Shown piece after piece: positions 33,725 through 47,560 of a stretch of 64,000 nucleotides of DNA. Source of the stretch: Pyrenopolyporus hunteri (taxonomy: Eukaryota > Ascomycota > Sordariomycetes > Xylariales > Hypoxylaceae); the NCBI GenBank assembly GCA_902806595.1, contig CADCXC010000046.1, positions 744,001-808,000 on the forward strand. The letters are read 5' to 3'. A program made the position numbers and the translations under genes. Position 1 is the first letter of the stretch. Each line of letters begins with the position of its first letter. The notes beneath the pieces were generated by a model. That model saw only the letters and a program-made list of their open reading frames with translations. It did no database searches and was not told where the DNA came from.

Positions 33725-35884
33725 CTACACGTTATATATAGTCTTGGGTGGTGGATAACCAAGAAGCCGATCACCCTGGCTGGGCTGAAACTTTTTCTCC
33801 TTATACCAAGTCTGAGCATTCTGAGATAATTGTTCAACCTCCTCAAAGTTGAAATTCTTCTTCGGAAGCAACTCATACACGCCTTGTGACCAGTCGGGAG
33901 CAACGTTGTAAATCTGAGCAAGATATTTCTTCTACACGATGCTGTTAGTTGCTTTTACCAAGTTTACGTTGGAATTAGCCACAAAACTCACCTGGATTAA
34001 GGGGTACTTCACGAGCCTCAATAGCTGGGCTGTGTTGTAGCAAGTGTGCTTCCTCTCCTCCTCAGTCATTACTCGCCTCCAGAGTTCTGTCGCCTGCTCA
34101 TAATCATTCTTCTTGCCTTCGTGCCACTAGACACCGAATTAGTTCATAATCCATTTAGGAATAAATCAGCATCTAACAGAGTGTAAATGATGATTAACTT
34201 ACGTAGTGGCTCTTGCGGCTGCATATGTTATCCGAGACTTGGTACGCTGGCTCCGCGGCGTCCGGGCGGAACTTATGTACAAAGCTGTTGGGCACATATG
34301 CCGGGTTTCCGCCGTGGTTGGCGTCAACACGCATCTGTCCATCGAAGTTGACGGATGAGAAGGACTGAGACATGAACGGACAGTTCACGGGGATTTGGTG
34401 TAAGTTGACGCCGATGCGGTGGTACTGCGCATCTCTGTAGAAGAACATGCGGAACTGGAGCAACGCGTCGGGAGAATCGCCGATTCCAGGAACCATACTG
34501 CCGGGCGAGAAAGCGGCCTGCTCAACGTCCCGGTGGAAGTCCTCCGGGTTCTTGTTCAACACAAGACGGCCGAACTCTTGCATGGGGAACTTGTCGCGCG
34601 GCCAGACCTTGGTCACATCGAACGGGTCGAAGCCCAACTTCTCCGGGTCCGCGTCTTCGGGGTTCATGACCTGAACCTTGGCCGTCCACTCAACCTGTTC
34701 ACCGCGCTCGATGGTATCCCACAGGTCGCGCTTGGAGAAATCGGGATCTTCGCCCATCTTCCTGATAGCCTCATCGTAGGTGAACTGCTTCTGTCCGTGT
34801 TTGGCGATGAAGTGGTACTTGATGTAGACAAATTGGCCTTGCTGGTTTATCCACTTGAAAGTGTGACATCCATAACCATGGTTGAAGCGCCATCCTACAG
34901 GAGTTCCGTGGTCGCTGAAGAACATCAAACCCGCGTGGTTAGATTCAGGCGTGTTGGCCAAGAGATCGAACAGCGAGTCCTGGTCGAGCAAGAAGTTCTT
35001 GGGATCTCTCCATTGTGATCTGATAACATCAGGGCCTTGAATAGGGTCGCGGCAGAAGAAGATCGGCCAGTTGAGTCCGACAACATCATAGTTTCCTTCC
35101 TTGGTATAGAATTTGATGGCAAAGCCTCGAGGGTTCCGCGCCTCATCAGGATATTCTCGACCCAGGGTTACGGTGGAGAAGCGGATGAAGATAGGTGTCT
35201 TCTCGCCGACCTTCTGAAGGAAGTTCGCTTTCTGATACTTTGTCAGTATCATCTGACTTACTCATATATACCACGACTTAAGAGATTACTCACCGTAAAA
35301 CTAGATACGTCATTGGTACACTCGAAGAATCCAAAAGCGCCGCTTCCGCAAGGATGAACCATTCCTAATATACTGATTAGTGCCGGGTCGAGTTGAGTAT
35401 CTCATCACGAAGACCTACGTTCTAAGTTCTTTGAACGGTTGAATGTCTGCTGTTTCCTATACGACGGTTTAGAATATCATCTTTATAATATGTCCAAAAT
35501 TACACATACTGGAATAGAAACACGTCGCTAGCGACTGGAATGCCGCCGATAGTCTTACTGTGGCATCTATAACGCTTGGTTAATCTTTCTTCATATCTAG
35601 GTAGGTAGTAGAGCTTTTCACACGTACGCATCCGGGAAGGGGATACCCTCGTTGTTGGTGAAGTAAGGAGCATTATCGGTGCGAATTCCACCAGATACCG
35701 TACCTGAGACCTTAGCAATGATATCTGCAGGTCCTTCGTTGGCGCTCATCATGTGAGACACGCGATTACCGCGCGACTCGCCGGTAGTGGAGCTCTGGAT
35801 GCCCGTCTTGATGGCCTCCAGTGGATGCTGCGTGATGCTCCACTGGTTGCTGTTCGAGGTGTTGTCAAGAGTGTTGGAAGCCAT
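33725..35884 (-). CDS. Heme catalase, divergent clade (seven exons)
   Basis: Exons 35884-35628, 35566-35510, 35456-35419, 35364-35294, 35231-34203, 34126-33992 and 33931-33725. The six introns (53-76 bp) have GT..AG ends and several clear branch sites (CACTAAT, ACTGAC, AACTAAC). The frame closes to 597 aa. It decomposes hydrogen peroxide. Key residues: distal His H121 in RMVHPCGSGAFG, distal Asn N195 in GLNWPIFF, and R402/Y406 of the proximal heme-ligand motif RMFFYRDAQYHRIG. FIRFSTV (156-162) is also standard. Unusual are the neighbourhood of the distal His (HPCGSGAFGFFEC instead of HARGAGAHGxFE) and the loss of the GNNTP form of the Asn motif. The C-terminus ends in TIYNV, so no peroxisomal SKL signal is seen, and no signal peptide, suggesting a cytosolic enzyme. 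The start at MASNTLDN is chosen over an in-frame ATG 23 codons upstream. Confidence 0.87.
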
Positions 35885-36830
35885 CTTCGGAGATAGGTAT
35901 GAAGGAACGGGATAATGCTCTAGATCCAGGATATGGGCTGTTATCCCACACAAGCATTCATTGATAGCTTTTTATGCCGCGACATTAGGGGGCTATCGGG
36001 CCTGTTATTGAACGGTCGTACCCCCATTTCCCCAACCTTGACGACTGTGTTGATGTAAGCCTGACGAGTCTACTCACGATGTACTACATAGGTACACCAG
36101 TGATCAAAAGTTGGAGGTCACCCGCGCGTTGACCCATGGGGGTCATCGATTATACCGGCGTCAACGATTCTGTAAGTTAGCACCGCGGGAGAGATGCCCG
36201 AGATCCAGACCCCGTTGAGAAGCACCGAAAAACCAATCACGACACGCGCAACTGCGCTGACCGCTCCAAGCTCCAGCCTCGGCCTTGGAAATGGTGACGA
36301 ATTGAAGGAGGAAATCTCCCGAGAACCCAAGTTCTGCGCGCTATGTCAATATTCTCGACAGAGTCATACCGTCATCATAATATTGAGGCTCCTACTCGAA
36401 TGTAACCCCCAACATGCAAGTACGTTATGTCATGACCACTTCATCAATTGATAAACTGAAAAAAGAGAACTCCTAGGTACAGGATGTCCTGTTGAGATGA
36501 TAAGTTACTTAACTTTATGATAGAGAAGTTTTTTTTATATTACTCTAGATTAGTACTGGTCTAAAAAGGCATGACTACTAATTGCTTTTGTCATATTTCA
36601 TATTTCATTACGTCTGTTATTCCTCACAAGCCATGGCGCACCTCTTGACGAATAGCTTCCACCACTTAAAGACCAATCAGTAGTTTCATTTTGCAGCTGT
36701 ATCTGATATTTCTAAATGACCTCACTTACACACGAGTCGGGACGGTGGGCCATTTGACTTAAACTGCTAAATCGTTAAAATTCATGGTCTCATAGTCTGA
36801 TTACATAATAGGCCCGCATTATATGTTATA
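35885..36830. other. Catalase upstream region and edge of the gene island
   Basis: GC-balanced up to about 36480, then grading into AT-rich sequence, with the abrupt change at about 36830. The frames 36118-36330 (minus) and 36194-36451 (plus) overlap on opposite strands and have no recognisable motif. The catalase promoter must lie just right of 35884; no specific element was identified. Confidence 0.45.
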
Positions 36831-39189
36831 TTATATTTTTAAATGTTAAGTTTATTATAATTATAGGGTATTTTAAGGTATTTAATATATTATTTTATAA
36901 TAAAATTATTATAATAAATTAATAAATTAATAAATTTAATTAAACGATTTATTATTAATTAAAATAAATAATTTTAAATTTATTAAATATATAATTATAT
37001 ATATGTAAATTTTTACGACGATAAATAATTTATAAAATAATATAATAGTAAAAGTTAAATATAGAAATAATTTTTTATATTATACGTTATATTTTATATT
37101 TATATACGTTTAAAAAATAAAATCGATATATTTTAATTAAAAATAAATATAAAATTATAAAAAAAAATATAAACATTTATAATTAAAAAATAAAAAATAT
37201 TTAAAAAAATAAAATTAATTAAAAAATAAATTAATAAATTTACGAAATAAATTTATTAATTATTTTTTATTTAATTATTTTAATTATTACGTTTAAAAAT
37301 AAGTTTATTTTCGTTATAAAAATAAAGGTTTATTTTCGATATAAAAAATATCGAAATTTAAATTAATTTTACGAATATTTATTTTCGTAGTTTTTTATTT
37401 TATAATATTTTAATCGTTATTTTTTATATTAAAAATAAATAAAAATAATTTTAATTTTAAATTTTTTTAAATATTTTTATTAATATTATCGTTTAATTAA
37501 TTAATATATTATACGAGTCGAAGTCGTTTAAATAATAAATTAATTAAAATATTTTCGTTATTATTTTTTAAAGTATATAAATTATATAAATTATTTTAAT
37601 AAAATTTATAAAATTTAATATTAAACGAATTAATAAAACGTATATTATTATTAATTTATTTCGTATAATTTAGATTTTTAAGATTAATATTTTTTTCGAA
37701 TATAATTCGAAAACGTTTTTCGTTATTTTATAACGTAATAAAAAATTCGACTCGTAATTTAAAAAATTTATTTTTTATATTTTTTTATATAAAATTTTAT
37801 TTATATTTATCGATAAATTTTAATAAAAAAATAAAAAATTTAACGTTTTTAATATTATAAAAAAATAATAATATAACGTCGAAAAATAAAAATTAAATAA
37901 ATCAAATAAAAAAATATTTTATAAAAACGTATTAAAAAAAAAAATAATATATATTATTATATTAATTTATTATTTATAAAGCGATATTATATATTTTATC
38001 GAAGTAACGTAATATATATATTTATAATTTAAATATATTTTTTATTTTAAATTTTAATTTTAAAATTAAAAATAAGTTATTATAGTTAAAAAATCGATAA
38101 ATGTTATAATAAAATAAAATGAAATTATAAATTTTATGTAAAATGTTATTTTTTTCGATTATAATTATGTTTTTTATATGTTTTTATATATTATTTATTA
38201 TAAATTATTTTTTAATATTAAACGAAATTATATAAACGTAGTTAAGTTTAATTATATTTTTAATAATATAATAAAATTTAATATAAGTTTTATAAGTTAA
38301 AATAATAATTAAAAATATAAATAAAAATTTTTAATTATTTATAACGTAATTAAATGTAAAAGTAATATTCGAAATAAAGTAATTATTTATATTTAATCGA
38401 TAAAATGTTTCGATTTATAATACACGTTATAATTATAAAATAAATTTTATTTTATTTTTAAAAAATATTTATTTTTCGAAATTTAAAACGATAAAGTATT
38501 TTTAATTTATAAATAAAATTATTAATTAATTTTAATTATATTATAATTTATAAAAATATAATTTATTATTTAATTATTTAAATATATAAAAGTAATATCG
38601 TTTATTATTATTTAAAATTAAAAAAATATTATCGTCGAATATTTTTATGTAAAAGTTACGATTAAATAATATAAACGTCGAAAAAAAAATTATTATCGTT
38701 TTTATTTTCGCGATTATTTTTTTTTTATTTTTATATTAAATATTTTTAACGACGATATAATATACGTAATATATTATTATATAATGTAATTTTTTATTAT
38801 CGAATATATATAAATTAAATAATAAATAAAAATTAATAAAATATTTTAAATAATAAATATCGAAGGTTCGAAAAAAATATTCGTTATTTTTATATAATAA
38901 AATTTTAAATAATTTAAAATATCGAAGCGTTATATTAAAAATATACGAAATTTTCGAATTTAATAAAAAAAATTTAATAATTTATAATATTAATTTTTTA
39001 TTATAATTTAATGTTATTAATAAAAAAATAAAATTAAAAATATGAAAATAAAAATATTATTTAATGTTTACGGTTTACGTAATACGAATATATAAAGGAA
39101 ATATAAATACGTAATTTATAAATAGTTTACGAAAAAATGTATATAGTTTATATTTCGATGTTAATTTTATTAAATATTTAAATAATGTT

Positions 39190-40690
39190 TTTACGTATTA
39201 TTTACGTAAATATTTTTTTTTTTTTATTATATGTTAATATAAAGTTTTAAATTTCGTTAATTTTAATAATTCGATTATTTATATAATTTAAATTATTCGA
39301 AATAATGTTTATTTTTATTTATTATTTCGATTATTTTAAAATATATTAATTATTTTTAAAATTTTTTACGTTAAATAACGACGATATCGATTATAATTTA
39401 AATTATTACGTTTATTATATTTTAATCGATAACGTTTAAATTATTAAAAACGACGTAAATTATTTTTATTTTAATTTTTTTAATTAATTTAATAATTCGT
39501 AATTTATATAATCGATTAATAATATTTTACGTAATAAAAAATATTAGTTTTACGTTTTTTAATTTTTTAAAAATTTTATAAATATATTATAATTAAATTA
39601 TTCGATTTAATATTAATTAATTATTAAATATTTTATTTTATAATTTTTAATTTCGATTATTAATTATTTTTGTATAATAATTTATTTTTATTTTAATATA
39701 ATTTCGATATTTTATATATTTTTAACGATAAAATTAAATATTTAAAAATTAAAAAACGGAAATATACGATATTTTATAACGAATATTATCGAATTACGTA
39801 ATCGTATTACGATTACGAATAAATTTATATAATTTTTAAAAAGTAAAAATTTTAATTTTTTTATAATAAAATAAATATTTACGATTAAAAAATTTTTTTA
39901 TTTATAAACGATATTAAAAATATTTTTCTTTACGTATCGATATTTATAAAATATTTAATCGAAAAAAGTTTATATCGATATTTAAATTAAAAAATAATAA
40001 TTATATGTTAATTTTTTACGTATTTTATTTACTTCGATTATTATATAAATAAAAAATTTTATTTTATAATAAGAAATTTTATTAATTTTACGGGGTAAAT
40101 TTTAAATATTTATTTATTTAATTTATATAGATAATTTTCGATAATATAATTATGCGATTTTTCGAAATTTCGAAAATAAATCGATTTATTTTTTTCGTTT
40201 TTAAAGATATTATTAATGGTAATATTACGATATTTTTTAAAAATATAACGATATTATTTATTTTATAAATATTTTAATTATTTAAGGATAAATTATTTAT
40301 TTCGAATAAATATTTTCGTTTTTAAGTTTACGATAATAATAACGACGACGATTTTAACGATTACGAAAATAAATTATATTAATATTATTTTATTAATAAA
40401 AAAATTATAATACGTTAAAATAATAAAAATGGTAATTTATTTAACGATAATAATAACGAATTTAAAAAAGGTTATTTTACGGTTAAAAATAAAGTGTTTC
40501 GATTATTTAAATCGATTAATAACGTTTTAAATAATAATATATATAATAATATAAATAATAAAAGTAACGTTAAATTAAATATTTATAATGTAGGTTCGAA
40601 ATAAATTATTTTTTTTAAATATATAAAATAATATTAATATAATATTAATAAAAAAAATAAATATAATAACGGTAATTATAATAATTTTTT
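39190..40690. repeat. Inverted partner of the 9920-11500 repeat
   Basis: The reverse complement follows 9920-11500 in order, with mainly C/T and G/A differences. Landmarks include the complement of CGAAAAATCGCATAATTAT near 40160 and of TTATATAATAATCGAA near 40040. The copies have no coding capacity left. Confidence 0.7.
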
Positions 40691-43600
40691 AATGTATATT
40701 ACGGTTTAATGCGGTAATTTATTTTTATTAAATAATCGATATCGAAGTTTTAAATAGTTTTATCGTTATCGACGTTTTTATATATATATATATATATATT
40801 TTTTTTTTTATAATATTAATAAAATTTTATTTTAATTTTTAATATTACGCGTCGTATTAATAAATATATATAATATATTTAAATTTTATTTCGTTTATTT
40901 TTATTTTTATAAATAATTTTAACGTTAAATAATATTTTATAATAATTTATTTTTTAAATAATTTTTAAAAGTGGTTTATATATTAAATATTATTTAATTA
41001 ATTTTACGGTTTATTATAAATGTTTATTACGGTGTTATATAATTATTTAACGTTATTTATTAATCGGTAATAAAATACGAAACGATTTCGTCGTTTATTA
41101 CGCGTATATAAAATTATAATTTAAAAAGTTACGATTATTTAACGGGGTTAAACGATTAATAATAAAAGAAAAAATATTTATAAATTATAATTCGTTTATT
41201 TTTTATTTTTTTTATTAAGTTAAAGTAAAATAAAATAATAATAATTTATAAATATTAATAATTTAATAAAAAAAAATTTTAATAAAAGTCGATTATTTTA
41301 AATATTATATATATTTATTTTAAATTATAATGTATATTTATTTTCGTATAATTATATTTTTTATCGAATAATTTTTAATTTATTAATATTTTATTATAAT
41401 TAATTCGAATTATATTTAATTTCGTTTAATTTATTTCGATATTAAATTATTTTTTTACGAAGTATTTCGTTTAATATTAATGGCGGTTATTTATTTTCGA
41501 TAATATAATACTTTAAATAATTTTTTAAAATATAATAATTTTTTTTATGTAAATTTAATGAATTATATTAAGTAAAATTTAAAAGGTATTATATAAGTTA
41601 TTTATTATAAAATTATTACGTTTTTAAAGTTAAAAAATTATCGAAATTATATTTTTTAACGGTTTTTATAATTTTTATGTTAATTATATTAAATCGAAAT
41701 TTATTTTATTAATTATATTTATAACGAAGTTAGTTATATTATTATTTACGTTAAATTATATATAATAAACGTAGTTAATTTTTTAATAATTTTTTTTCGA
41801 TGTAAATATAATATAATAATTATTTTATTATTCGATAAATTTAATATATTTTTATTTTAAAATATTATTATAAATAATATAAAACGTTATTTAATTAATG
41901 ATATTATTATAATCGAATGTATTATTATTTATTAAAAATTTAAAATATATTTATAAATATTAAGTTAATTTTTATATTAAAATTATTAAAATATTTTATA
42001 AAAATTTATAATTTAACGTTTTATTACGTTTTTAAATAGTTGTATTTATTATTATTCGATTTTTTTATTTTATTTATTAAAATTTTATTTGTAAAATTCG
42101 AAAATTTAGTAATTTTATTATTAAATTATTTTATTTTTATTCGAATTAATTATAATTATTTTTAATTTATTATGTATAATTAATATAAATTATACGAATA
42201 TTATAAAAGATATTTTAACGTCGTAATTTATTTAAATTAATTATAATCGAAACTTTAATTTAGTTATAAAAAAAAGTATTAATTTAATATATTTACGAAT
42301 AAAAAAATAAATTTATTAACGTTATATTATAATATTATACGAAAATATATATTAATATTAATATAAATTTTAAATTTAACGAAGCGAAGTTTTTAATATT
42401 TATTTATAAATTATATATAATTAAAGTTCGAAATCGTAAATATTTATTTTTTCGTCGTTTTTTTAAATCGTTTTTTTTCGAAACGTTATCGTACGGTTTT
42501 TAGATATTATTTTTTATAGATATTATAAATTAAATTACGGGTAATGTTTAATTTTAAATGTTTTCGAATAATTTTTTAAATTTAATTTTTATTTAAATTT
42601 TCGAATAAATTTAATATTTGTTAATAATTGTTAAAAAATTTATATAATCGATTTTTAATATATTATTATTTATTTAAATCGTTAATTTTTCAAATTATGT
42701 TATTTTTAAAGTAAATTTAAATTAAAAGCGGTAAGTTAATTTTAATATTTTAAATATATTATAAATGGTTTAGGATTTTTTTATCGCGTATATTTCGATG
42801 GTATATAAATTTATATATATGTTTTACGAGTTTTTTAATATAAATGATTTGTTTGTAACGAAAATATTTTTATTATTATAATTTTTATTTAAGAAATCGT
42901 AGCGATATATTAATTTTAAATCGTTTTTTTTTTAAATATTCGATAATTCGAAAATATAATAATTTTATTTAAAAAAATCGAAATATTTTTATTTTAATAT
43001 TATCGATATTATATTTTTTTTAATGGATATTTTATTTAAATAAATATTATTAAAATATTCGATAATTAATTTTAAAATTATATTCGTTTCGAAGTTTATA
43101 AAGAATTTATATTTATAAGATTTTATTATTTAAATATTAATTAACGATTAAATTTTTATATAATTTTAAATTTATTTTAAATCGTAATATATTAATTTTA
43201 TTAATTTAAATATATAATTATCGAAAACAAATAAAAATAAATAAAGAAAATAATTATAATAAAAAATTATAAATTAAAATATAAAGTTTTTTATAATATT
43301 AATTAATATAAATAATATAAAATAATGCGATTTATATCGATAAAAAATTAAAAAAAATTCGATAATTAATTATACGAAATTATTTATAAATTATTTGTTT
43401 AATTACGAAGTTATATTTATTTAAATTTATAGTAATAAAATTTATATATAGTATAAAAAAAGCGTTTTTTACGGATATTATTTAAATTTATTACGAAATT
43501 TTAACGTAATTTTAATTTAAAGATTTAAAATTAAATTATTTTAATTTATACGTATTAATAATTAAATATTTTAAAATATAGGTTAAAATTATTATTAAAA

Positions 43601-45959
43601 GATTAAATTATTTATTTTTTATAAAAAAAATACTTTTAATATATATTAATTAAAATAAATAAATTTAAAATATTTAATTTTTTATAAATTATTAATTTAA
43701 ATATATAATAAAAGAAAGTGTTTTTATTTACGATTAAAAAATAATTATTAAAAATTATTAACGAAATGTTTTTATTAATACGTAATAAAATATATAATAA
43801 AATTTTTTAATTTTTATTAACGGGGTTTAATATTTTTTTTTAACGCGTAATAAAGTTTTTTTTAATAAATATTTCGGTTTTAAATTAATATTTTATATTA
43901 ATGTTAATAATCGAACTTTAATTATTAATAATTAAACGGGATTTTAATTATTAATAATAGTTTTATTTAATTTTTAAAAGCGTTACGTAATATTATGGAA
44001 TTTTTAATAACGATAAATAGATTTTTATATTTAATCGAAATGTCGAAATATTCGAAATAATCGTTATTATATATAATAATAATTAATTCGAAAAAAAAAT
44101 TAAAAAAGCGAAATTATTTATTATTTTATTTTACGATAATATTATATTTAATATTAAAATAATTTATATAATATATTTAAATATTTAAATAATAATTAAT
44201 ATCGTAAATTAATTTATTTAACGTTCGATATTTTTAAATTTTTAATACGATTATTAAATCGATAAATATTATTTATATTTTAATAATAATTAATTTCGAC
44301 GTATATAAAAAAAATATAAAATGGGTATTATTAAAAATATATAATAAAAAAAAATTTATTTTATAAAAAAATTATTTAATTTTTTAACGATAATTATCGT
44401 TAACAATATTTTATTTATTTTTTTTTTATTAACTTATTATTAACGAATAAAAAAAAATACAAAAAATTTAAAAAATTATTAAATTTTTCGAATTTATTAA
44501 ACCCGTTAAATCCGTTATTTTTTTATTAATTTATTATTTTTTTAAGTTTAAATTTTATTATTATTTATATATATCGATTTAAATTTAATATTAAATTTTA
44601 TTATATATAATTTTAAATTAATTTTATTACGAATAAAAAAATTAAATATAATTTAATTACGTTAAATGATTTTTTTTTATTTAATATCGAAGCGGTTATT
44701 ATAAATATATTAAAAGGGTATAATAATATATAAAAAAAAAACGTTTACTATAAAATAAATAAAAAAATTTACTTTAAATAAAATAATATAATAATTAAAT
44801 TACGAATTAAATTATTTTTTTATTAATATTACGTTAATAATATCGAAAAGAAAATAACGTTTATTTTAACTTACGTAACGAAAATTTATATATTTATTAA
44901 AAACTTTATTTAATATTACGTTAATATATATCGATATAAAATAAATAAACGTTATAATTTTATATTTTAAATTTTTTTATTTTTTATACGATTAATTTAT
45001 AAATAATATAATTTATAAATTTAACTTTAACAAACGGGAATTTTATAAATAAATTAAAAATATAAAATTTATTTCGAAGATAATTTTATTACGATTTAAT
45101 AAAGTTATTTTATTATAATTAAAAAATTATAAAAAAATAAAAATAAATTATTTATTAAATTTAAAAATAAATTTTTAGAAGATTTTAAAAAACGTTATTA
45201 TATATATATTATTTACGATTTATATAATTATATATCGAAATTATATAAAATTTTTTTTAAAAATATAATATTAACGATTTATTATTTTTTTTTCATTTAT
45301 TTATATTTACGTAAAAAATCGTAACTTAAAATAAAAATTTAAACGATAATTTATTTTTTAATAATTTAAAATTTTCGTTATTACGATTAAATTTTAATTT
45401 ATATTTTATTTTATTATCGTTATTCGATAAATTACGAAAAACGATTTTTTTAAATTAAAATAAAAAACCGTTTTAAGTTTATTTTTAAATATATAATAAA
45501 ACGATAAAAATTAATTAATTTTTTAAAATTAATTAAAAAAATTATTAATATTTAATAAAAAATAATCGAATTTATTATATATATTAATATTTTATCGATG
45601 TAAGTTTTTATTAATTTTACATTCGACGATAACGATTTTTTAAATATTATAATTATCGTCGAAAAAAAAAAATAATTTTTTTTATCGTAAAAATTAAAAA
45701 AATTAAAATAAAACGAAATAATTATATTAATATAATAAACGAAATAAATTATAAATTTCGATAAAAATTTACTTATAACGATTAATATTATATCGATTAA
45801 AAAAATTTTCGTATTTTATAGTTATTAAATTATTATTAAATAAATTATTTAAACGGAAAAATCGAATATATCGTTTTTAAATAAAAAATCGAAAGAATTT
45901 ACACGAAATATTATAATTATTATCGATAAAAAACGGTTTAATAATTTTTCGTAAAATTT

Positions 45960-45964
45960 AAAAT
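45960..45964. repeat. Left target-site duplication AAAAT of the copia-like element
   Basis: AAAAT directly precedes the 5' LTR and is repeated at 53390-53394 directly after the 3' LTR. Confidence 0.7.
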
Positions 45965-46181
45965 TAATAGTTAATTAATTTATATACGTATTATTTCGTA
46001 ATATATATTTTAAAAAAAAAAATACTTATATATTTTCGTTTATATAAAAAAGATTTTTTTTACGATTTTTTTATTTAATAATTTTTTTTTTTTAAATAAT
46101 TTATATAATATTAATTTTATTTTATCGTATTTAATTTTATTATTATTTTTTTATTTTATTTTACGTACGTATTTATTAATA
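45965..46181 (+). repeat. 5' LTR of the copia-like element
   Basis: Starts TAATAGTTAATTAATT (TG changed to TA) and contains TTTATATAAAAAAG, a TATA box. It ends TTATTAATA (final CA changed to TA). Same family as 53174-53389 and the solo LTR at 61137-61353, which preserves the TGATGG start. Confidence 0.8.
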
Positions 46182-46292
46182 TTAATTAATATTATTAAAA
46201 TTAATAATATAAATTAATAAAGTTAAAAAAGTTATTATTACGACGATATAAAAAACTTTTATTATAATAATATACGCGATAATAATATTTTT

Positions 46293-47560
46293 TACTCGAG
46301 GTTTTTTCGGGATATTATCTCGAATTTTTTTTTTAAAAAAAAAATCGAAAAAAAACAAAAATTAATTACGTAAAAATTCACGAGTTATATTTTTTACGTT
46401 ATATTAATTATATATTATATTACGTTACGCGTACGTTACGTTATATTAATTAATTATACGTACGTTTTACGTAACGATTTATATTATATTTTTATTTAAT
46501 TAATTAAGTTGTTTTATTAAACCGTTATATATATCGTAATTATTATATTTAAAATTATTCGTATTTTAATAAATAATTTTATTAATTAAATTAATTTAAT
46601 TATATAAATTTAATTATAAGTATAAATTTAATTTTAATTTAACGTATAATTCGATTTAAAAAAATTGAATTAAATAAATCGAATTAAATAAATCGAATTA
46701 AATAAATTAAATTAAATAAATCGAATTAAATAAATCGAATTAAATAAATCGAATTAAATAAATCGAATTAAATAAATCGAATTAAATAAATTAAATTAAA
46801 TAAATTAAATTATATAAATTTAATTTTAATTTAATGTATGATTTAATTTAAAAAAATCGAATTAAATGAATTTATACGAAAAATTCGAATTATATAAATT
46901 TAATTATATAGATTTAATTTTAATTTAACGTATAATTCGGTTTAAAAAATTTTAATTATATAGATTTAATTATATAAATTTAATTTTAATTCGATATATT
47001 TTTCGTGGTATTTTTCGAAGAATTTTTCGAATTATATATTTAAAGTTAAATATAATTATACGGGTGGTTTTTTACGACGGTTTTTTCGAAAAGTAGTATA
47101 GGGTAGTTATTTACAACGGTTTTTTCGAAAGATTTTTAAAAAGGTAATAAGGGTGGTTTTTTACAACGGTTTTTTCGAAAGGTGGTATGGGGTGGTTTTT
47201 CGCGACGATTTTATCGAAAGGTAATAAAGATGGCTTTTCGCGACGGTTTTATCGAAAGGTAATAGGGGTGGCCTTTTACGACGGTTTTATCGAAAAGTGG
47301 TATGGGTGGTTTTTCGCGACGGTTTTTTCGAAAAGTAGTATAAGGTAGTTTTTTACGACGGCTTTTTAAAAGGTAATACGGGTGGTTTTTTATAAAAGTT
47401 AAAAAGTGTTACGAAAGTTATATTAAAAGTTATATTAAAAATTATATTAAAAATTATATTAATAATTATATTAAAAGGTGTATAATTATAAAAATAGTTG
47501 TAAAATTCGAAGAAAATTAAAAGTTATTATATTATTTTACGGGGGTAATTTTTAATTTTA
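46293..47560 (+). mobile_element. Minisatellite-bearing element, copy 2 (RIP-mutated)
   Basis: Begins TACTCGAGGTTTTTTCGGG and repeats copy 1 in order: the double-hairpin end; the region equivalent to the CCACGCC patch, here converted to TTACGTTA-type sequence; the 14-bp array (about 46560-47000); the 39-bp array (about 47060-47400, eight cores); the 12-bp array (about 47417-47480, five units); and the tail ending near ACGGGGGTAATTTTTAA. It lies inside the copia-like element. Confidence 0.75.

Larger units (their letters stand above)
36831..45964. other. RIP-saturated AT-rich block 2, left part
   Basis: No gene. C and G occur mostly as CG dinucleotides. It contains the inverted partner (about 39190-40690) of a block-1 segment and a (TA)n run at 40778-40798. 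The first 80 bases (TGTTATATTATAT..., then TAGGGTATTTTAAGGTATTTA) vaguely resemble the block-1 LTR, so another LTR may mark this boundary. Confidence 0.5.

Noticed and set aside
36118..36451. Two overlapping open frames on opposite strands upstream of the catalase gene
   Set aside because: Neither has a recognisable motif or plausible gene structure; they lie in the expected promoter region.
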